This document shows, piece after piece, positions 8,652 through 17,102 of a stretch of 64,000 nucleotides of DNA. Source of the DNA: Planctomycetaceae bacterium (GTDB lineage: Bacteria; Planctomycetota; Planctomycetia; Pirellulales; Pirellulaceae). Where the stretch lies: positions 1 to 64,000 of the forward strand of contig SKKK01000148.1 in the NCBI GenBank assembly GCA_007121535.1. The letters run 5' to 3'. The notes below the pieces were generated by a model. That model was not told the DNA's origin. It searched no databases and saw only the letters and a program-made list of their open reading frames with translations. The position numbers were made by a program, and so were the translations under genes. The first letter of the stretch is position 1. Each line of letters opens with the position of its first letter.

Positions 8652-11405
8652 CTAGTCGGGAGCCGGAAAATCTTCGCCGCTCGGGCGGACGTAGACGCCG
8701 TAGAACGTCGTCGCGCTGGTATCGATTCCCACGGCCGGGCAATCCGGGAGCGAACTTGCCCACGTCGGGTCGACGGCCAAGTGGTCTGCGGGACCTCGCC
8801 AGTGCACCATGGGGCGATCATCAAGCCACACATCCAGCATCGCTTCGCCGTCGTGGGATCGAACGCGTACGTAAACCTCGTGCGGCTGGTCGTTGGAGAT
8901 TTGATTCGGCTGACGACCTGCCGGATTGCGGTTGTCGATCAGCGGCAATCCGTCGACCCGTTCGAGGCCGCCGTAGCTTCCACCGGCGGCGCTTAGGCGA
9001 AGCCCGACAGCCGCGCGGGCGGTCGGCAAAACAAAAGCGACGGTGCCGGTGCCCTCGTGTCGCACGAATTCCGCCCAGAAATCGTAGTTTCCGTCCAGCG
9101 GGCGGTGAGCGGTCACGACATGCGGCTGCTGGTCGGGCCGCGGAACGAGGTGCAGCCGACGGTCCTGTCCGACGTCGGAAGCAGACGTATCCTGCGTGTC
9201 CCGATCAACTGCTGCGAGCAGGTCGCACCACGACGTGTCGGACCGATCGAAAACGGGTGGCGCAGGGCGCGCCGCCATCGTCGCCTGACCGGAGCGCATG
9301 CAAAGCCAAACACCATGGTAACAGATCTCCGCGAAAACGCCGCCAAAAGCCAGCCGATGCGATTCGGGAATCCGTAGCGGAGCTTGCAGGCTCAGCGCAT
9401 CCGTACGGCCTTCCCAACTCACGAGCGGCGTCCCATTGAGCAGCACGTCGATCGAGGCTTGTTCTCGGGCGACGCGGACCGCGACGCGCACTCGATAACG
9501 AACTCCGTCGATCAGTTGGCCCGGGCGGAACGTCGCCGAGGAGGACAGGTCGCGGGGCGAGAGCCCGTGAATCATGCCGATGCCGTGGACCTGCTGTTCC
9601 CAACCGGCCAGGTACAGGCAGCACATCCGCTCGCCGACGGGCAGGATGATGTTCACCGAGCCGGTGCTCGCCTGACGCGTGAAATCGACGACCAAATCGT
9701 AGCTTCCATCGATTCGCACGGGCGCCACGACGCGAGAATAGAACTGATCGCCTGTGAATAACGAGGTGCCTTCGCGGTGCCAGTCGCCGCTGACTGCGTC
9801 CCACTCGGGGTCGACCACTCCCAGCAGATGCACCCATCGCTTGTGAGGCAGTGCCTGGCCTGGTCGCAGCGTGGCAGCGTCGATCGTCGCGGGACCTGGG
9901 TAGGCTGGTGGAACGGACAGCCAGTGAAAGAAGCCGGCGGCGGCCAGCGCGACGCTCACGGTTGCCGCGACGGCAGCAAGAAAGGCTCGGCGCCGACGGC
10001 GGCGCACAGGCGGTTGCTCGTGCCGCGTTGCGGGCGACCAATCGCCGGAGAGAATGGCCAAAAGGACGGAAAGCGCCTCGTCGGCCGAGGCATAGCGATC
10101 TTCGGGCCGCTTCTGCATCAGACGCTCGACGAAATCTTGGACAGCACGGGGCGTCCCCGGCACCTTTTCACCCAACGGCGTCGGCTCGTGGAAGGCGTGC
10201 TGCAGCGCCAAGGATTCGTCTGTCTCGCCGGAAAACGGCGGGCTGCCTGCGAGCATCTCATACAAGATCACGCCGACCGCGTACAAATCGGTCCGTGGGT
10301 CGACCGGTTGGCCGCGTGCTTGTTCCGGGGCAAGATATTGGAGCGTGCCCATGACGAGCCCCGGCGTGGTGTACGAAGTGTCCTGGAATCGACGAACCAA
10401 CCCGAAATCGACCAGGACGACGCGTCCCGAGGCTTCTTCGACCAATAAGTTCCCGGGCTTCACGTCGCGGTGGACGCAGCCGGCCGCGTGTGCATAGGCC
10501 AAAGCCTGTAACGTCTGACGAACGATGTCGAGCGTTTCGTCGATCGGCAACGCGCCTCGGTCTCGCAGCCGCTTGTCGAGCGATACGCCTTCGATTTTCG
10601 GCATGACGAAATAGCTGCGGCCGCCGTCGTCGCCGACCTGCCAGACCGGCACGATGTTGGGATGAGACAGGCGCTGCACAACTGCCGCCTCTTCCCGAAA
10701 TCGCCGCTGCAGCCCCTGGTCGTCGGCACGGTCGGACCGCAGTACCTTGACCGCCACCACGCGTCTTTGTTCGTCAAAACCCTCGTAAATCTCCGCCATT
10801 CCGCCCCGGCCGATTTGTCGTACGAGCCGCACACCTCCGATATGCCCAAGCGATGGTGCCTCGTCTGCGGGTAGTTCCTCCAGCAATTGGTCGATTGCTG
10901 CGAGCACCTGATTGCCTCCGGCAAAGCGCACTTCGGCGCGAAAGCCAAGCAACCGGTCCAAGAGAACAACGGCGGTGGGCGGCACAGCCCTCTTGGCTCG
11001 CGGATCGTACAAATAGGTCTGTATCGGTCGTCCGGTCAGCCACCGATACAGCAGCGTCCCGAGCTGATAAAAATCGATTTGCTCAGGAGCAATCCCAATG
11101 CCTCGCTGTTGAAGCAGCGCCCGCGCCGCGCTGCGTTCGACGGGGACAAACAGCGGCGCGTGCTCTGCCAGCGCAGGCGGGCAGATCTCCGGATCGGCGA
11201 AGCCCAGCTCGAAACGCCGCCCGTCGGTGGCGGGAGGCTGCTGGCCGTCGACGTTCGTGCACTCGGCCGCCTGCAGATGCAGGCGGCCTGCGCGGTGCTG
11301 CTCGAACACCAACGCCGCTCGTCGGCGCAGCCGCATCAAGGCTTCGCGCAGCACTTGCGGTGCATGCGAGTGGGACTGGATGGATGGCGGTTGTTCGATG
11401 TACAT
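8652..11405 (-). CDS. Transmembrane Ser/Thr protein kinase with carbohydrate-binding-like ectodomain
   Basis: 917 residues. Residues ~180-455 are a complete Hanks-type kinase: glycine loop IGRGGMAEIYEG (~198), VAVKVL lysine (~220), HRDVKPGNLL (catalytic Asp ~314), DFG (~333), APEQ (~359). A run of arginines precedes one transmembrane helix (~474-495). The last ~420 residues are extracytoplasmic and consist of two LamG/DUF1080-like domains duplicated in the downstream gene. The first ~170 residues are odd: FYQLGTLLYRWLTGR followed by RLLGF and a RFAGG segment resembles a kinase C-lobe without the catalytic part. It should phosphorylate cytoplasmic targets in response to an external ligand; the sigma factor 123 bp upstream is the obvious candidate. 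The start is uncertain (GTG at 11453 possible). Confidence 0.85.
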   Translation of the reverse strand: MYIEQPPSIQSHSHAPQVLREALMRLRRRAALVFEQHRAGRLHLQAAECTNVDGQQPPATDGRRFELGFADPEICPPALAEHAPLFVPVERSAARALLQQRGIGIAPEQIDFYQLGTLLYRWLTGRPIQTYLYDPRAKRAVPPTAVVLLDRLLGFRAEVRFAGGNQVLAAIDQLLEELPADEAPSLGHIGGVRLVRQIGRGGMAEIYEGFDEQRRVVAVKVLRSDRADDQGLQRRFREEAAVVQRLSHPNIVPVWQVGDDGGRSYFVMPKIEGVSLDKRLRDRGALPIDETLDIVRQTLQALAYAHAAGCVHRDVKPGNLLVEEASGRVVLVDFGLVRRFQDTSYTTPGLVMGTLQYLAPEQARGQPVDPRTDLYAVGVILYEMLAGSPPFSGETDESLALQHAFHEPTPLGEKVPGTPRAVQDFVERLMQKRPEDRYASADEALSVLLAILSGDWSPATRHEQPPVRRRRRRAFLAAVAATVSVALAAAGFFHWLSVPPAYPGPATIDAATLRPGQALPHKRWVHLLGVVDPEWDAVSGDWHREGTSLFTGDQFYSRVVAPVRIDGSYDLVVDFTRQASTGSVNIILPVGERMCCLYLAGWEQQVHGIGMIHGLSPRDLSSSATFRPGQLIDGVRYRVRVAVRVAREQASIDVLLNGTPLVSWEGRTDALSLQAPLRIPESHRLAFGGVFAEICYHGVWLCMRSGQATMAARPAPPVFDRSDTSWCDLLAAVDRDTQDTSASDVGQDRRLHLVPRPDQQPHVVTAHRPLDGNYDFWAEFVRHEGTGTVAFVLPTARAAVGLRLSAAGGSYGGLERVDGLPLIDNRNPAGRQPNQISNDQPHEVYVRVRSHDGEAMLDVWLDDRPMVHWRGPADHLAVDPTWASSLPDCPAVGIDTSATTFYGVYVRPSGEDFPAPD

Positions 11406-11528
11406 CAACTGCGTCCAGACGGGACGATGCCCAGCGAAAGGACAATACTCCACTTGGTTTCATGTCGGACCAGCCCGCAATTCTAGCAAAATTGCCGAAT
11501 TTTTCACGCAGGCTTGAGCCTGGACGTC

Positions 11529-12368
11529 TCAGTCGCTGGACGATGAACCGCCGGGGGAGGCCGACTCGCCAGTACGCATGCGCGTCGACAGACGATCGGC
11601 CGCTTGAGACAGGCGAGCCTGAAACGAGCGACGTTCCATGCGGAAATCATGTTGTTTGGCCACCGCACGCAGCGTCTGCTCCAAACCGCCGTGACGGGCC
11701 AAATGATCTCTCAATCGCGTCCACTCGGCCTCGATTTCATCATCGGCACGTTCCCCGCAATACGCTTCGACGTGGCGCCGAAGCCGCTCGCGCAACCGCT
11801 GACTCAACCTGTGCGTGGCATGACGGTAAAAATAGTCGACGTTGCTGGGCGTCAGATCGAGCAAGCTCGCAGTCTCCTTAATCGTCAAGCCCTCGCACGC
11901 CCGGCCGAACAGGACGCGCACATAGTCCCCCTTGTCTTCGGCATAGTACGAGGCCGCAAGCGATTCGACGGCATGGCGAACCAAGCCGTCGGCCCACGCC
12001 GCATAGAATATGTCGGTGTCGGCCTGCGACAAGGTCGCGTCCAGCACGAGACGTTTTTCGTTCTGAATCACCCGTCGACGAGCGTCTTGCCGGAAACGAT
12101 TCGCCAGGATCTTGCGCACCACGCTGCACAGGAGCGTCCGCAACCGGGCGACCGGAGAAGACGTCCATCGGAAGAGGAGGCGATTTTCCCACAGAACCTC
12201 GAAAGTCTCGGCCGTCACCTCGTCGGCATCTGCTGCGGACGCACCTCGTGACCTGGCAAACCGGTGGACCGGCAGCCAGTATTCCAACAGAAACGCTCGC
12301 CAATCGGCGTCGTTTCCGTACTTGGCCAGACGCTCGACGAAGGAGATTCGCGTTTCGGGAAAGTCCAT
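11529..12368 (-). CDS. ECF-type RNA polymerase sigma factor with long C-terminal extension
   Basis: 279 residues. Region 2 occupies ~25-95 (WRAFLLEYWLPVHRFARSRG, then DADEVTAETFEVLWENRLL). Region 4 lies around 140-195 (FGRACEGLTIKETASLLDLT, then the recognition-helix-like PSNVDYFYRHATHRLSQ). About 80 residues follow region 4, highly charged and ending in a Ser-rich tail. Planctomycetes have ECF groups genetically linked to Ser/Thr kinases, thought to be controlled by phosphorylation instead of a classical anti-sigma factor. Here the kinase gene follows on the same strand, and no anti-sigma gene is seen. Start ATG at 12368. Confidence 0.85.
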   Translation of the reverse strand: MDFPETRISFVERLAKYGNDADWRAFLLEYWLPVHRFARSRGASAADADEVTAETFEVLWENRLLFRWTSSPVARLRTLLCSVVRKILANRFRQDARRRVIQNEKRLVLDATLSQADTDIFYAAWADGLVRHAVESLAASYYAEDKGDYVRVLFGRACEGLTIKETASLLDLTPSNVDYFYRHATHRLSQRLRERLRRHVEAYCGERADDEIEAEWTRLRDHLARHGGLEQTLRAVAKQHDFRMERRSFQARLSQAADRLSTRMRTGESASPGGSSSSD

Positions 12369-13014
12369 CGGAGCCTAACCTTCCAAAGTTCTGCGCAGCG
12401 CCGACTTCGTATAGGCCTTCGTCGGCGCGGGTCAATTGACCGACCGCTGAGTATCTTAAGCCTCGTCCGCCAACATGGCAAGCCTACTTGAATTGCGCCG
12501 GGCTGTTCTCTACCGTTGTTTCCCACTTCTTCGGCTCTCTACCGCCTCTTGGGGTGCGAGCCCCACCGCTATGAGAAACCAGCGAGATTCCAGCAATCTG
12601 CTACCCATGAGCGGCGTCAGCGACCGAATGTCGCGAAATCGGACGAAGTATCGGGAACGACGAGCCCCCCGCAAGAAATACATTGTAACCGCACCGCCCA
12701 TTCTCGCTGCCGAGCGGCGACGAACGTGCCGAATCACGCGATTCGCCGCGGAATTTCGCCGTAGCGGCCCATCATTCCAAGCAAGTCGGTTTCCATCCTG
12801 GAATTGAAACGGCAATCCTTGCAGGTTTGTTTCTATGACAATCCAGAAGCATTGTCGAGCAGTGGGCGACCCTGGGCTATGGAGTGCCACTCGATCGCCA
12901 AAAAATCCTCGTCGCCTGATACGGACGGATTTACCATACATCTCGCCTGCCTATCGCCCGTACCGGGCTTTTGTCCTCGCTACGGTTTTGCGACCAGGGA
13001 TTGGCATCCCTGGC
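12369..13014. other. Gene-poor stretch upstream of the sigma factor
   Basis: I find no convincing gene in this ~650 bp. The open frames are basic, Arg/Ser-rich and lack a protein-like hydrophobic pattern. Near 12860-12900 there is a scrap (CGACCCTGGGCTATGGAGT) related to the palindromic repeat at 1.1-1.4 kb. The part next to 12368 presumably holds the sigma-factor promoter, but no clear -10/-35 pair can be defended. Confidence 0.5.
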
Positions 13015-13086
13015 TACATCCGGTCGTCTTTGCGGAGCTACATCCGGTCGTCCCTACGGGGGTACGTCCGGTCGTCTTTGCGGGAC
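13015..13086. repeat. Three tandem copies of a 24-bp repeat
   Basis: Units start TACATCCGGTCGTC at 13015 and 13039, and TACGTCCGGTCGTC at 13063, each 24 bp with small differences in the second half (TTTGCGGAGC, CCTACGGGGG, TTTGCGGGAC). There are no unique spacers, so this is a simple minisatellite and not a CRISPR. Confidence 0.8.
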
Positions 13087-13141
13087 TTACGGGCGGCAGC
13101 CGTGGTGCGTGCTTTTAATGCAAAGTCAACGGGCGTGCATC

Positions 13142-13484
13142 TTATGAACGAACGCTCGGATCGCAGGCTGTTGCCTCCAGCGGGATATCTGCGGCGGCTA
13201 ACGCGACGGCGCCGTGGACGGGATCGGGCACGGGGACTACGCGAGGCGCCCAGGTCGACGACCATGGCATCGTGCGTGACCAGCGTCCGCCGGGCCAGCT
13301 TTTCACGCTCGGACCATTGCTTCAGCCGCTGTTGATCCTCGGGACGACCATCACCTGAGATGGCCAAGCAAACCGACGCAACTCTGCCAAGCGGTAACGC
13401 CGCTGCCTGGAAGGCCGCCGTGATGGCGCGTTGCAGATTGGTTCGATCGATTTGCTGGCGAATTTCGCCGCAAGTGATTGACAC
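13142..13484 (-). pseudogene. Remnant of a BadF/N-acetylglucosamine-kinase-family ATPase with internal deletion
   Basis: From 13484 the frame reads TNLQRAITAAFQAAALPLGR then VCLAISGDGRPEDQQRL and LARRTLVTHDA, matching the central ATPase segment of BadF/GlcNAc-kinase proteins (LxGxxRPxD, then VxNDA). After THDAMVV the frame becomes Arg-rich nonsense, while another frame supplies RVVPVPDPVHGAVALAAA and a stop at 13142-13144. That is the usual C-terminal pattern (P-P-GAVxLA). So both the N-terminal phosphate loop and most of the second half are gone. The gene belongs to amino-sugar kinases in family terms; it is dead here. Confidence 0.55.
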
Positions 13485-13510
13485 GGCACCCGTTAGCTGT
13501 TCTACTTCGT

Positions 13511-13624
13511 CCTAGTGCGTTGTCCAGGCGAAAAATGCGGATTGTGAGCGGCACGGCGCTAGCCGCTAGCGCCGTGCCGCTCACTTATCGCGACCCCAAG
13601 ATTTCGCCTGGCCAACGCACTAGG
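13511..13624. mobile_element. Palindromic MITE-like element, family 1 (copy a)
   Basis: A 114-bp near-perfect inverted repeat. The left end is CCTAGTGCGTTGTCCAGGCG and the right end its complement (CGCCTGGCCAACGCACTAGG). The centre is a second palindrome, GAGCGGCACGGCGCTAGC against GCTAGCGCCGTGCCGCTC. The same structure recurs at 40769-40894, and the inner palindrome in divergent form at 30.36-30.44 kb and 56.13-56.28 kb. There is no coding capacity, so it is a non-autonomous element. Its right end is 35 bp before the HEPN gene start. Confidence 0.8.
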
Positions 13625-13658
13625 TACCTGCGCGACTTGAGCCACTCGGAGACTCCGG

Positions 13659-13889
13659 TTGAACCGTGCAACATTGCAGCAGCTCTCGGATGAGCGAATC
13701 GGCGACGCCCGGGCATTGCTGGCGGCGAATCAGTGGCTTGGTGCGTATTCCTTGGCTGGTTACGCACTCGAATGCGCACTCAAGTCTTGCGTGTTGGCTT
13801 ACATCGACCAAACTCAGGCGGAAAAACTATTTCACGCACTTACCGACAATACCGATGGAGTACTCCCATGGGTGAAGAACTATTGGTGA
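13659..13889 (+). CDS. HEPN-domain protein (short, possibly truncated)
   Basis: 76 residues with the HEPN signature: DARALLAANQWLGAYSLAGY then ALECALKSCVLAYI, i.e. an amphipathic helix followed by the conserved YLAGYAVECALK-like helix. Typical HEPN proteins are ~120-140 residues, with a third helix bearing the R-x4-6-H motif. Here the sequence after IDQTQAEKLFHAL diverges and ends at WVKNYW, so the C-terminal part seems missing. The start codon is a TTG at 13659, 35 bp after a MITE end; the element may have replaced the original start region. It overlaps the next gene by 22 bp, so the two are co-translated. HEPN proteins are RNases or adenylylation-controlled toxins when paired with MNT proteins. 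Confidence 0.6.
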   Translation: MNRATLQQLSDERIGDARALLAANQWLGAYSLAGYALECALKSCVLAYIDQTQAEKLFHALTDNTDGVLPWVKNYW

Positions 13890-14269
13890 CCGAACGGATC
13901 GACGCAGGCGCGGAGTTTGTCCGTGACTTCAACGATTACGTTACTGTTTCTGTTGCGTTCTGGATCGTTCCCGCAGAATCGGATGATGTCTTCTTGTACG
14001 TCGCGTCTGACGACATCGACGACGAGAACCTTGATGTCGCCTACGGCCAGGCGCTACGAAAACTCAGCGGCAAACGCAATCAGTGGCTTGATCCTTTTCA
14101 AATCAAGTTATTGAATTCGTCAGATCCGATTGCTCAGGATGCCATTCGAATTCGGGACCGTTATCCGGCGCCGCTGGTGACGCGTTACGGTGGGTCGTCG
14201 CTTGGCGGAACAAGCATAGACGGCGCGTGCATTTATCCGCCGACTGCGGCACTCATGGCAACGCCATGA
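13868..14269 (+). CDS. Conserved hypothetical protein, 133 aa
   Basis: A soluble alpha/beta-looking protein with a pattern I have met in planctomycete and proteobacterial hypothetical proteins: VTVSVAFWIVPAESDDVFLY then LYVASDDIDDENLDVAYGQA and the C-terminal RYGGSSLGGTSIDGACIYPP. Function is not known. ATG at 13868 is preceded by GGAG seven bases upstream and lies inside the 3' end of the HEPN gene, so the two form a translationally coupled pair. It converges on the broken TRAP permease gene. It could be an immunity or partner protein for the HEPN protein, but this is only inferred from position. Confidence 0.6.
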   Translation: MGEELLVTERIDAGAEFVRDFNDYVTVSVAFWIVPAESDDVFLYVASDDIDDENLDVAYGQALRKLSGKRNQWLDPFQIKLLNSSDPIAQDAIRIRDRYPAPLVTRYGGSSLGGTSIDGACIYPPTAALMATP

Positions 14270-14329
14270 ATCGACGGTATGCCCGAATTTGCCGGGGCCG
14301 GGGTGAATCGGTCGTGAAGGCAAGGGTAT

Positions 14330-14927
14330 CTACATTCCCAAGACGCTTGGCAGCCAAAGACTGACGGCGGGGATGAAGGTGACGATCAGCAAGGTGACGG
14401 CCAACGGAAAGAGAAATGGCAGGGTTCCGCGCATCACCTCTTGAATCGAACTGCCGGTCACGGATGCCAGGACGTAAAGGACCAATCCCACCGGGGGGCG
14501 CGAGCAAGCCGATTACCAGATTCAAGATCATCACGATGCCCAGATGCAAGGGGTCGATGCCGAATTCGTGGGCCACAGGCAGCAGGACCGGCACGGTGAT
14601 CAATAACGCCGCTACGGGCTCTAACAGCATGCCGATCAGCAACAGCGCCACGTTGATCACCAGGAGAAAGACGTAAGGGTTGTCGGTGATGGCTAACAGA
14701 ACGGCTGCCAATCGCTGCGGGCCTTCTTCCCGCGCAATTACCCAACCAAACAGACTGGCCGCCGCTACGATCAAGATGATCGAACCCGTGGTTCGCGCGG
14801 TCTGGACCAGTACCTGGTAAAGATCGCTTGGCGACAGCGAGCGATAGATCAGACTCAGCAGCAAGACGTACAAGCAAAGCACGGCGGCCAGAACCAGCGC
14901 TGGCAAGGACCGAACGAAAGGTGCCAC
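14330..14927 (-). pseudogene. dctM: TRAP transporter large permease (DctM), 5'-truncated and frameshifted
   Basis: Only the C-terminal half of a DctM subunit is left (the family is ~430 residues, ~12 helices). Visible segments are LYQVLVQTARTTGSIILIVA, FGWVIA, NPYVFLLVINVALLLIGMLL and GIDPLHLGIVMILNLVIGLL, all typical of the dicarboxylate/sialic-acid-type TRAP permease. At 14490-14500 a run of six C residues (minus strand GCGCCCCCCGG) shifts the frame. With five Cs the protein continues APPVGLVLYVLASVTG and ends LWLPSVLGM at 14330. The 5' side stops at a small inverted-repeat element (14920-14987). No DctP or DctQ gene is near, so transport function is lost. Confidence 0.7.
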
Positions 14928-14987
14928 CCACCCAATTTACAAAGAAGAACATAAAAGCTGGGTGGCATTTATTTTATGGGTGGCACC
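14920..14987. repeat. Small inverted-repeat element at the break point of dctM
   Basis: GGTGCCACCCA (14920-14930) and TGGGTGGCACC (14977-14987) are perfect inverted repeats around an A/T-rich 46-bp centre that holds another partial copy (CTGGGTGGCAT). The element lies exactly where the dctM reading frame begins, so it marks the truncation point. It could be the end of a decayed insertion sequence. Confidence 0.6.
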
Positions 14988-15403
14988 TATGCGCTATGCG
15001 GTGGCTTGACCTCGCTTTCGATCTTTCGTCAACTTTGGCGTTTCAAACGCTCTCGGTTGCAGGATCGATGCGGTCTTGTTGGTAAGAATTCGGTCGTCGC
15101 TACGTGACTTGTGTCTTTACGCAACTCCCAACCCATGGGTTGAAACCCACGGCTAATATCACATCGTCGCTACGCGACGTGCGCCGATCGAATTCATTGC
15201 TATATCACGCGTGTCGATCGAAATGAACGCTCAGAAGCCGTAACAAACTGGCTTGGGAGACCTGAGGTCGGCGGTTTCGGCGGGGGCAAAGACCCGCGCC
15301 GAACCGTTTTGTTTCGGCCTCTAAGTATCAGCGTTTCCTCCAAAGGGGCTGCCCCATTTCTTGATAGAGCGTAGCGACTCTGAAGTGTCTGGCAGCAGGA
15401 GGG
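14988..15403. other. Intergenic stretch with repeat scraps
   Basis: No gene is seen. The stretch contains a small palindrome CAACCCATGGGTTG with the phrase AAACCCACGGC (~15127-15152). It also contains a copy of repeat family 2 (15255-15304: GGGAGACCTGAGGTCGGCGG, then GACCCGCGCCGAAC), which recurs at 43.94-44.00 kb and 56.04-56.11 kb. Confidence 0.6.
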
Positions 15404-16699
15404 TTACGGGTCGCGGAAGACAATAAACGCGCAGAACTCGCCGTTTCCAGTGGCCTCTTGGACGGGAATCGGGATGCTGACGGGCCCGCCTTGGTAGGTG
15501 GTCTCGACGACGGGCGAACCGAAGAAGTCGAGCACGTTGACCACTCGGAAACGATCGCCGGATCGCAGCAGCGGGCTCAAGTCGACCTGGACTTCTTTGG
15601 CCCTGTCCCCGTTGAAGATCGCCAGATTGGCGCGATGGCGATCGTACTTGTTCGGGCGCAGGAAAACCCGCCGGGGAATTTCCGGCCGGAGGTCCTGGCG
15701 GGCGATCGTGGTATTGTTCTGCTGGTCGACCGTGCGAAAGTTGTTGATGCTGATCGACGCCCGCGCCACGAAGTTGTCGTGAACGATGCAGTCTTCGTTG
15801 AAGGGAGCGTTATAGCCGATCTGCAGCGGGACTTCGTACAGGATGTTTTCGCGCACGACGATGTCTCTGCTCGGCCTTCCGCCACCGACCAGCACCCGCG
15901 CCCGACCGCCTTCCTTTCGCGGCGCGAAGGAGATATTGCCGATGATGCGGAAACCGTCGACCCAGGCCCGGGAACTGCCGTATGCTTGGATGGTCGTCGA
16001 GTAGTTGCCGAACAGGATGTTGTCGGTGATCCACTTGTTTCCGGTTTGGTTCTGCGTGTAGATCCCCGGGCCGTGGAAACGATCGGGGCCGATCCAACCG
16101 TTGTTGTAGATCAGGCAGCCGTGAATCTCCGCGTCCACCGCGCCGCGCCAAAAGGAAATACCAGTCGAGTTGTTGTGATGCACGACCAGATTGATGAACT
16201 TGTTCTTCCGGCCTCCAAGGATCGTCACGCCGCCCTGCGGCTGAGCGATCGGTGGTCGCGGATGCGATCCGGCCTCGGTCACGCGGCGGTCCCATTCAGC
16301 GGACTCGGAGATGGTGACTTCGAGGTCCCACATCCAGACGTGCTGTGAGTTGGCTTCGACGATCAAGCCTCCGTCGATGGTGACGCGGGCCCCGGGCACC
16401 GGCCGGATGTGAATCGGTGCGTCCTGCTCGCCTGCCAGGCTCAAGCGAAAATTCCCGCCCGTCCATTCGCGCTGCGGGTGGCGATAGACACCGGGCAGCA
16501 TCCAGACCGTCGAGCCCGGCTTGACAGGCTGCTGGCCCGTCCAGGCGGAATCGAGGTCCCAAGGCGAGGCCTCGGTGCCTGCGTTGTCGGCCTTGCCGTT
16601 TGGGGCCACATAGTAGTCGGCCGTCATCGCCGGGACAGCCATGGCGGGAACAATCATCGCGAAAATCGCGACGATGGGGGCGGTGATTTTACGGGACAT
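15404..16699 (-). CDS. Secreted right-handed parallel beta-helix protein (pectate-lyase-like)
   Basis: 431 residues with a signal peptide (ITAPIVAIFAMIVPAMAVPA). The mature N-terminus DYYVAPNGKADNAGTEASPW is the classic opening of PL1/PL9-like and DUF1565-like beta-helix proteins. The body shows repeated short strands ending in N or G (NLVVHHNNSTGISFW, CLIYNNGW, NILFGNYST, GNISFA, ENILYEV), as expected of helix coils. A C-terminal beta domain (VQVDLSPLLRSGDRFRVVNV) follows. Function is probably binding or cleaving acidic polysaccharide; no catalytic residues can be assigned with certainty. Start chosen at 16699 because AGGAG lies eight bases upstream. It is monocistronic in appearance. Confidence 0.75.
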   Translation of the reverse strand: MSRKITAPIVAIFAMIVPAMAVPAMTADYYVAPNGKADNAGTEASPWDLDSAWTGQQPVKPGSTVWMLPGVYRHPQREWTGGNFRLSLAGEQDAPIHIRPVPGARVTIDGGLIVEANSQHVWMWDLEVTISESAEWDRRVTEAGSHPRPPIAQPQGGVTILGGRKNKFINLVVHHNNSTGISFWRGAVDAEIHGCLIYNNGWIGPDRFHGPGIYTQNQTGNKWITDNILFGNYSTTIQAYGSSRAWVDGFRIIGNISFAPRKEGGRARVLVGGGRPSRDIVVRENILYEVPLQIGYNAPFNEDCIVHDNFVARASISINNFRTVDQQNNTTIARQDLRPEIPRRVFLRPNKYDRHRANLAIFNGDRAKEVQVDLSPLLRSGDRFRVVNVLDFFGSPVVETTYQGGPVSIPIPVQEATGNGEFCAFIVFRDP

Positions 16700-16767
16700 C
16701 GTGGACTCCTCGAGGCTTTTCGTCATTAGACGAGCGATCGACCGAAATGTCTAGGCCGGTCGGCGAT

Positions 16768-17091
16768 TCATCTCGCCGCCCGCGCCCTTTCGATGCCCTT
16801 TAGCGCATTGCGGCGGTTGGGCGTGCGTTCAAGGGATTTTTCGAACGCTTCGATTGCTTCCTCCGTGCGGTCGAGCCGCAGCAACATCTCGCCGAGCACT
16901 TCGCGAACGGGCAGCACCTCGCCCGGCGTGGTCGGGTGCTTGTCCATGGAGTCTTCGAGGTCGGCCGCCTCGCGCATGATTGCGAGCGCCTGATCGGTCT
17001 CGCCGCCTTCGAAGAGAATCCATGCTTGGACGGCCTTGCCGAGCGCCTCCGTCATGTATAGAAATCGTAGGCCCGACAGTCGAGGACGCAA
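16768..17091 (-). pseudogene. TPR-protein fragment, truncated at both ends
   Basis: 107 residues with two recognisable helix-turn-helix TPR units (AVQAWILFEGGETDQALAIM, then LGEMLLRLDRTEEAIEAFEK followed by SLERTPNRRNALKG). The intervening DLEDSMDKHPTTPGEVLPVR segment is typical of long planctomycete TPR proteins whose conserved tail this is. The 5' end is lost at the 17.1-kb MITE and the protein stops within a repeat, so only a fragment survives. Confidence 0.6.
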
Positions 17092-17102
17092 CCGCCTGAG
17101 AT

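Noticed and set aside
7529-9439. Long plus-strand open frame across two minus-strand genes
   Set aside because: It crosses the gap between two well-supported genes and has Arg-rich composition with no motif.
13015-13086. CRISPR-like 24-bp repeats
   Set aside because: Only three abutting units and no spacers; a minisatellite.
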